NCBI GenBank assembly: GCA_028023455.1
Contig: JAQFVV010006452.1
Coordinates: 858,501-922,500 of the forward strand
Reading direction: 5' to 3'
From: Epiperipatus broadwayi
Taxonomy: Eukaryota; Onychophora; Udeonychophora; Euonychophora; Peripatidae
Length of the DNA: 64,000 nt
The number at the start of each line of letters is the position of its first letter. Positions within the stretch are counted from its first letter, which is position 1. Below the pieces are notes generated by a model. The model was not told the DNA's origin and did not search any database. It saw only the letters and a list, made by a program, of their open reading frames with translations. The position numbers and the translations under genes are program-made. Shown here piece by piece: positions 57,167-64,000 of this stretch.

Positions 57167-58326
57167 AATAACTGATCATATTGTTAATGCTTTTGAGAAT
57201 TAATGTCATGTTGATGTTGTTTATTTTGATCTCTCCAAAATATTTGTTAAAATTGGCCATTTTATATTGCTTCATAAAATGTGCAGATTAGATTTGTCTT
57301 ATAATTTGATACTATGGTTTGAATCTTTTATTAGGAAAAAAATGGCATATGTCAAATTTAATAAGTTTTCTAATCCATATTATTGCAATCTAGGAGTATC
57401 TCAAGGCAGTATCCTTCCACGATTATTATTTAACATTTATTTTGATAATTTAGGAGAAAATTTTGAATTTTCACAACTTTTGTGTTATGCAGATGATTGT
57501 AAAATATTTTGGAATATTAACTCAATTACCGAATGCATATTTTTATAAAAAAATATTAACAATTTTGTGAAATGGTGTAAAAATAATAAAGTAGATATTA
57601 ATATGGACAAATGTTCAACTGCTTCTTATTCCAAAAAATCTGAAATCTTTAACTGTCCTTATTATATTGAAGGCTATAAAATAAATTTGATTAATGTACA
57701 GAAAGATCTTGGTCTTATTTTTGCTAGCAATGGGTCATTTCTCCATCACATTGAAACTATGGCAAATAAAGCTTTTAAAATTATGGGTGTGATTTTAATG
57801 CATGGTAGACAATTTACAAACTGTACAAAGCATAAATTGTTTCTCGCTTTGGTTTTGCCAATTTTGGAATATGAATCTTATCAGAATTCAATTAGTCTAT
57901 GATAAATTTTCTAAATATATTAAATTAAATAACCATTATATATCCCTATCTGTTAAAAAAAAGATTAGGTTTTATAACCTTGTCACTCAGAAAATTATTT
58001 TAACAAACAAAATCTCAAATATTACAACTAATAATTATTTACATAAAATGCAAACATCTAATTTATTTTAAGGTTTGTCACTTTAACACATTAATATCTT
58101 CATCTTTGTTTTGTTTGCCTAATATTTTTAATCAAAATTTTATTAATGAAAATATTTTGATATTAGATTTTAAAATATTTTTACTAATCTTATAAGAAAA
58201 TATGACATGTAGACATATTCATAATTTGATATTTATACTTGCTTATTTATATTATTGTATATTAATTATGATGCAATTATGTAATTGGCTTAATGCTATA
58301 GTTTTGTACAATAAAGGAAATTGAAT

Positions 58327-58328
58327 TA

Positions 58329-58361
<33 letters not shown>

Positions 58362-58387
58362 GTAGTAGTAGTAGTAGTAGTAGTAGT

Positions 58388-58422
<35 letters not shown>

Positions 58423-58484
58423 TGTTGTAGTAGTAATAGTAGTAGTAGTTGTAGTAGTAGTAGCAGCAGCAGTAGAAGCAGTAG
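58327..58484. repeat. (TTA)n-(TAG)n microsatellite from LINE tail
   Basis: Begins as (TTA)n directly after the LINE 3' end and turns into interrupted (TAG)n with TTG and CAG variants. It probably expanded from the LINE tail. Confidence 0.95.
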
Positions 58485-59372
58485 TATTATACTTTGATAA
58501 TACTTGATTTATTATTCTGTTCTTTGCAAAGTGCCTTCAAATCAGTTAGTACTGAATAAAATATCAAGTTATAAAACTATATGCTGCACAGATGCAAAAA
58601 AGTGTCACACATGAATATGTAAAATTTATAAATATATATTATTTATTAAAACAAAAACATCATATGTTGTAAAAATAATGTAGCTTCACAGGTATATACT
58701 GCTGAAATTATCACGTAGGTATATAAATTGTTCATATTCAGAATGAACATAATTTATCTTTGAATTTTGTTACTTGGTTATGCCAATAAAATATAGTTAA
58801 ATAAATGTTTAATATAATTATTTTGAAACATGTATCTATTTAATGGAAATTAATAAGCTTACTTTTTAATGAACAAGCAATACAAACAACAAATAATAAA
58901 GAATACTTAGCAATATGATATTGATATTAATATTCAAAGTCTGTTGTAGTCAGACAGAAAATGCTGGAGAACAATATAGTGTATTATAAAAATATGCTAA
59001 TATATATATTGTAATCTTATATTTAACTCTGTGGATTTTTAAATATACGTTTTAAAGCATTAAACAATTTTTTTAGAATATAATAAATGAATTTTCTTAT
59101 TAGTACTATTATAATAAAAATCATACGCTAAATGTTTCAATAGTATAGATTAAAGTAATTACCTAATTAGCTCTTAGTTATTTAAAAATAACTTGAATTA
59201 ATATTTGCTCAAAAGACTAAAATTAATAATTTGAAACTAAAATAAAAGAATTAATTTAGAGTTTGCTGCGTTTCAAATAGAGGTAATAGATAAAGTTATT
59301 TTATGCTAAAAAAAATGATTATTTAGCTCTGTTAGAATTTTTAGTTGTTAATTTTAAAATAAATAGTTTGAT
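58485..59372. other. AT-rich spacer, no gene seen
   Basis: Nothing recognised. Confidence 0.5.
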
Positions 59373-59384
59373 AGTAATAGTTTA

Positions 59385-59475
59385 GTCAAGCGTTGGTGGC
59401 CGAGTGGTCAGCACAGCTGCCTTTCAAGCAGTTGTCCCGGGTTCGCTTTCCGGCCGATGCTTTGACATATGGAAA
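59385..59475 (+). mobile_element. tRNA-derived SINE, short-arm subfamily, 12-bp TSD
   Basis: gtcaagcgttggtggccgag, A-box-like, anticodon stem gctgc/gcagt with loop ctttcaa, B-box-like gggttcgctttcc, then cggccgatgctttgacat. A perfect 12-bp TSD agtaatagttta lies at 59373-59384 and 59476-59487. The cloverleaf can be drawn almost completely, but the TSD, the gacatatg tail and the genome copies show it is a SINE, not a tRNA gene. Confidence 0.92.
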
Positions 59476-59797
59476 AGTAATAGTTTATTAAATATCACTT
59501 TAGATAAAAGTGTTAAAATTAAAATTTTAAAAGATATTGAGTCTAATTATCTGGGATAAGTGACAATTTCAATTTGTTTTAAATGTTAATCAGTAATTAA
59601 TTTATTTTCATTGTTTCAAAATAATGGCTTATATTTCATGTGCGTGTGTGTGTCTGAGTGTTTGCAAGTGAAATATTGAAAGTTTAAAAAGTAAATGGAT
59701 TTTTTAAAAAATGCTGCGTCAAATCAATTTCCAATATTAAAAGCTTTTGATTAGAATAAAGTAAAAGAGTTAAATATAGTGAAAATATTACATTTCA
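59476..59797. other. Short spacer, no gene seen
   Basis: AT-rich, with a tg-rich patch near 59640-59660. Confidence 0.5.
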
Positions 59798-62613
59798 ATA
59801 GTTCCCAAACTTTTTTCGGCGCAGACTCCTTTACCAAAAACTTTTAAAATCGTTGCCTCCTCCCCCTAGACATTTACTTTACTCACTCAAATGAATAAAT
59901 TTGTATAGTATTCGATATTAAATATTTCACTAGATATCAAGCTTTTCATTTTAATCGCTTGTAATTAATGGTTGAAAAAGATAAAAGGACTACAGAATAT
60001 GGCATTATCTTGCGCAACATTTAATATCGAAACCTGCACTAACGAAAATTAAAGCAAAAAAAAAATACGAGCACAGGTTTTTTGTTTAATTTTTGACATT
60101 TATAAAATAAATATGTAAATTCAAAATAAGTACAAATTTTGAAATCACTTTATTAAACATAAAAATGAAATAAAAAAATCAACATATTCAGACAGAATTA
60201 AATATCAACAAAATTATAACAACGAAAGATTTTAATCAGAATTATAAAAAATTAGAATACCAAAATAAATTAGCTTGGAAAACTGAATTTAATGAAATGG
60301 ACGCACCTGGTGATCTGTCAACAATTTGCATTCTCAGATCTTCACGTTCAGTGATATGCAATCAATGTCTGTTCTGAAGCAGGTTTAAAACTATACTAAA
60401 GCCTCTCTCTATCAGATACGATAATGGAATTGCCAAAAAATACTTTTATACAACAGTCCATAGAGCCATGTACAGAAATGGAATATCTTGTTGCAGCCAA
60501 AACTTTTGATAACCCTCTTTAAATTTTACCTTGAGATCCTCATTCATGCTGATGATTATCAGCTCATCTTGCAAAATTATATTTGGTTCTGCACTAGTAG
60601 TGTATGGGTTTATTATCCAGTCCTGTATTTCCAATGATAGAATATCTTCAAACTTAGTTTTGAAATCTAAGTGAAGAATCTCCAAGTGGTTGATGTCAGC
60701 AATATGTCTTCTTCTTGGATTGCGCCTATCTTAAATAAGTTGGGGAAGTGAAAAAGCTCAGATCTTGCAATATTTTGCTTAAAAAACATTAATCTGGCAA
60801 CAAATGGCAATATGACTAATTTTGCTTTGATGAGATTCAAATTGTCTCCTTGTAGTTATAAATTAACATTATTAAATTTTCCAAATAAGTCTGTTAAATA
60901 AGCAATATCTATTTTACTCTTAAGAAAATTTTCTTTCAAACTGGAATCCTCTTCTTCCAAAAATTCTAAAACAGATTGAAAAAGTGCAAAAAATCTCACC
61001 AAACATAAACCTTTTGAAAGCCATCAGACTTTGATATGGAGAACCAATCAATAAAAATCTTTGTCACTTTCCTCACATAATTGAGTGAACAGTCGAGTGT
61101 TCAAAGTGTTACTTCAAATTTTGTTCACAGCTGTATAACAAACTGAAGCGATTGTTGCAATTTGTCATTAAGGTTCTTATCTACTAAATATTGTCTACAG
61201 ATTATGCAGTGAACTGCAAACACTTCAGGTTTGTATTGTTTCAAATAACTTCAAAATCCACAATAACCACCAACCATAGCTGGTGCTCCATCTTTCACAA
61301 CAGATATTATATTTGTCAATGGAATTGATTATTCCCTGAAAAAATAGCTCCATTAAATTAAAAATTGATTCACCTCTAGTGTCAGTTTATAAAATTTTAG
61401 CAAATAGTAGTTCTTCATGCACTTCCTGATTTTGAATAAAGTTAATTCATGCCAGCAACAAAGCTTCATTACCAGGTAATGTTGACTCATCCAATTGGAG
61501 GGGGGAAATGTTTTTTGCAAATGATTACACAAACATTTTTCCACATCATAATTCATTTTGTCAATACATCTTTGAACTGTGTTATTACCCAAAGGAATCC
61601 TTTTTATAACATCTTGTGCACATTTTTGAAGTACAGTGTTCAATACTTCCACAACATTCAGTAGAATCAGTTTCTTCCCTATGGTGTGCAGCTCACCAGA
61701 CTTTGCAATGAGTGGGGATTCATAATTCTGCTTCAATGATGAAACAAACATATATATTGTAGTTCTCTTCAGAATTTTATCTTTAAGTGATTGAAGATAT
61801 GATAAATCTTTTTGTCGGGGTAAATTCTTTTCAAGTGATCTGCTAGTTTTGATGGTTTCATAGTGTCATTGCTAAAGACTTTTTCACATATAAGGTACAT
61901 TAGTAAATGTTTATTTGATAATCACAGGACAGTCTAGCTTCAAATAGTGCAAGCTGTACTGTCTGAATTTCTTTTTTGGTTCACTCATATTATTATCATA
62001 AGAAATAAAAACTTTTATCAACAAATAATTTCAACAGCACCTGTGATAAAAAACAATAAAATATGTACTTGCTTGTAACAGAAGATTTTTGTTCAAACTC
62101 AAATAAATAAACTGTCCTCTGATTATTATTTTTTTATAGTATTGATCCTCAATAAATAATTATATTCAAAATTCAAATCACAAATAAATACATGCCACAG
62201 CAAATGAACCAATATATAGTGTTTTGTGAAAGCAGGACTGTACAAGACTGATAGATTCTGCTAATATCGAATATTGTCACATACAACTGTGAGCAAGTGT
62301 AGACATACAGTGGTTTTTCATGTCCATACTTGCTTTGATATGTCCAATAAGACAATGCACAGACATGTTTGTGCTACATGTATTTTCATGCATTCTTACA
62401 TATGCCGGTGTTTAATGACATATTTTACCTTTTCATTTGTGAGTTTGGTATGTTATATGTTTTTATCAAGAAAGTGTTTTTTGAAATATTTTACTTTTTA
62501 ATTAGGTACCTATTGGAATCATAAATACTTTGAAGTAACAAACAAATAGCAGTAGTAAGGGGGTCTAATTTTGCTGTTGACAACTCCCCAATTTTTTTAT
62601 TGAAACTATTGAC
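59798..62613 (-). mobile_element. hAT DNA transposon, ZBED-like group, decayed
   Basis: The left end, caatagttcccaaactttttt, is the terminal motif of many ZBED/FAM200-type hAT transposons. The right end near 62590-62613 reads ttttttattgaaactattg, a loose inverted match. No 8-bp TSD could be matched. The transposase pseudogene lies between, on the minus strand. It is degraded, so transposition ended long ago. Confidence 0.8.
60290..61988 (-). pseudogene. hAT transposase (ZBED5/FAM200-like)
   Basis: Minus strand, start codon at 61988. The N-terminus M-S-E-P-K-K-K-F-R precedes a remnant of the BED-type zinc finger. Then H-T-I-G-K-K-L-I-L and I-P-L-G-N-N-T-V-Q-R (61353-61751), V-V-K-D-G-A-P-A-M-V-G-G (about 61290), L-F-T-Q-L-C-E-E-S-D (about 61090), F-L-E-E-E-D-S (about 60950), F-W-L-Q (about 60490) and the C-terminal dimerisation region E-R-G-F-S-I-V to D-L-R-M (60300-60400). 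This order fits hAT transposases domesticated elsewhere as ZBED5/FAM200. Several stops and frameshifts interrupt it, so it is not a domesticated gene. Confidence 0.87.
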
Positions 62614-64000
62614 GCCTAGGGAGTTCAAATTAACCCAAGAGGGTCAATATGACCACTTTGTGAACTCTTTAGTATTTGAATAAAAGAATATTTCATTTGA
62701 AAGTAAATGAATAATTTATCTGAGTTAAATAAATAATGTATTTATTAATTAAATTGTCTAGACATCACATGATTAAATTTTCTGGATTAGTAAAGGTCAA
62801 TGTTAAAGTGATTGTGAAAGTCAGAGCACTATTAATTCAAATATTGTAATGAATACCTGGACAGGATTAGTTTAGATACAGGAAATGCAGTAAAAGATCT
62901 TGATGTGCATGTGTGTATAAAGAAAACAGTGTAATATAAAAAGAACAGACATTTTCTTTTATTAATTAATTGGAACTTCATTAGTTTTGAATTAAATTGA
63001 CTGGTTGTATTTAACTATTATTATTATTATTTTTAAAGTTAATTTTGATAAGTTTACATTTAATTTATTATCATCCCCATGTCTGAATAAAAATCAACAA
63101 GTTATCTATTGCAGTATTACTCATAAAGTATATATTTCATCTGTCTTGTCCAACAATAAATCTTATAAAGATGTTTAAAAAACCTAGTAATTTTGAAAAG
63201 AAGCAATGAAAAACAGAGCATATAAGAAAAGTGTAGTATCATTATTCTTATATTCAATCAAACATTAGTCAACTTTGAACTTTTTGCTGTCATAATTATC
63301 TTTGATAATTTAATTACTCTTTCAATTAGCTATTAATACTAATTTATATTATTAAAGAAATTAGTATATTTATACTAAATTATAAAAATAATGAATGGTT
63401 ATCAAAGTATTGCATTTATTAAAAACAGAAGAAGTGACAATATGAACTTATATTATCAAACTATAATGAAAAATAAAATCATAAAAATCAACATACTGAA
63501 TGTCGTAAAGGAAAGATTTTATTCATACTAACTTGAATTAACATGGCCATTCATCTCAAGTTTATTTGTTTATCTATTTAAATAGTTTTACAAATTACTT
63601 CTATTTAGAAAAAAGAAGTAATTTAAGCTTGCATCATCATAATCAATATTATTAAAATGTCAGCTTTTAATATATAACTTTATGAAAAACAATTTCTAAT
63701 TAATATTATTTTTCTCCATTACTCCTTTGGTTCTCATTTTCATTAGAAATGCATTATAAAAGCAATTGTATGTTATTTCAATAATCTGCTATCAGATCTT
63801 GCTATTCATTTTAAATTTGTTAGATTTCATTGTGAACATTTTTTACGGAATATTATAAATCATCATATTTCTGTCTGCTCTATCTTAATGAAAGGCTATT
63901 TCTTGCTGTATCACCCAAAGAAAATAATTCAAAAAAGGACTTGGAATAAAAAGTATATTTTTTCTTATTTAAAAAAAGGAACTTTGATCTCTAAGTTGAA
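62614..64000. other. AT-rich spacer to window end, no gene seen
   Basis: Nothing recognisable on either strand. Confidence 0.5.

Larger units (their letters stand above)
54940..58326 (+). pseudogene. Jockey/CR1-like LINE, 5'-truncated, interrupted by two family A elements
   Basis: Non-LTR retrotransposon. The endonuclease C-terminus is at 54970-55270: T-G-D-F-N-I-P-E, then L-D-Y-V and D-I-Q-H-S-P. After the insertion at 55277-55709, linker continues with F-D-W-S-S-S-D and W-F-S-like remnants to about 56100. RT fingers (K-C-I-F-P-N-F-H-K-L-A-K-V-I, then Y-I-P-I-S-V-L) span 56330-56580. The second insertion is 56596-57166. RT palm follows: Y-F-D-L-S-K (about 57215), G-V-S-Q-G-S-I-L (about 57390) and Y-A-D-D (about 57487), then the C-terminal W-C-K-N-N-K and H-I-E...A-F-K-I-M-G. 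The 3' end has aataaaggaaattga and a (TTA)n tail. Stops and frameshifts make it inactive. ORF1 and the endonuclease start are missing. Confidence 0.9.

Noticed and set aside
59385-59475. Possible functional tRNA gene
   Set aside because: A cloverleaf can be drawn, but a perfect TSD, a shared non-tRNA tail (gacatatg) and at least eight relatives in the window identify a SINE.
59790-62621. 8-bp TSD of the hAT element
   Set aside because: The bases outside the apparent ends (ttacattt and acgcctag) do not match, so the ends are uncertain or the flanks have changed.
1-64000. CRISPR array, prokaryotic operons, promoters or terminators
   Set aside because: No regularly spaced short repeats with unique spacers, and all coding traces are eukaryotic transposable elements. 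Host promoters cannot be called reliably in DNA this AT-rich.

Overview
This window is non-coding, AT-rich genomic DNA from an invertebrate animal. That reading rests on Penelope-like, RTE-type and Jockey/CR1-type retrotransposons, a ZBED-like hAT transposon, tRNA-derived SINEs and long (TA)n tracts. I cannot assign a phylum from the sequence alone. I found no convincing host gene, rRNA or functional tRNA gene, and no CRISPR array. Almost every long open frame is either part of a decayed transposable element or a chance frame in a repeat.

The striking content is a set of five dispersed repeat families, called A to E here. They share one plan: a unit of about 360-490 bp present as a partial or full tandem copy, usually joined to an inverted copy, and flanked by target-site duplications (TSDs) mostly of 9-17 bp. 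Families A, B, C and D each contain, at a fixed place, a sequence that folds by eye into a type I hammerhead self-cleaving ribozyme: CUGANGA, stem II, GAAA, short stem III, an NUH cleavage site, and a two-part stem I. The best preserved cores are family D at 34396-34438, family B at 44343-44390 and 44760-44807, and family A at 36806-36852 and 36865-36923. Family E (4408-5220) has the same architecture and TSD, but I see no hammerhead core in it. This plan matches what is known of animal 'retrozymes', small non-autonomous retroelements that make circular RNAs. Here several families sit together with possible mobilising partners, Penelope-like elements that also carry hammerhead-like motifs in their terminal regions.

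Layout. 0-6.4 kb: a Penelope-like fragment at the left edge, a SINE, family C fragments, a 42-bp tandem repeat, the family E element and an RTE 3' end. 6.6-8.6 kb: nested palindromes and an LTR-like region. 8.9-20.4 kb: family C and A elements in AT-rich DNA. 20.4-24.5 kb: a Penelope-like GIY-YIG open frame between inverted arms, then an RTE 3' half and a foldback element. 24.7-26.7 and 41.4-43.5 kb: two related 2-kb solo-LTR-like elements. 29.2-30.9 kb: a near-perfect palindromic Penelope-like element with two inverted GIY-YIG coding copies, followed by a hammerhead-like terminal hairpin. 33.7-34.6 kb: family D. 35.4-41.4 kb: SINEs, family C and family A. 44.2-45.2 kb: the family B tandem array. 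46.7-50.2 kb: family C and a SINE. 51.1-58.5 kb: an RTE and a Jockey/CR1-like LINE, each interrupted by later insertions. 59.8-62.6 kb: a decayed hAT transposon.

The elements give a relative chronology. Family A copies interrupt LINE coding sequence, and removing the element plus one TSD copy restores the reading frame. SINEs interrupt family A and the RTE. All ribozyme calls are by eye; covariance-model searches and in vitro cleavage were not run.
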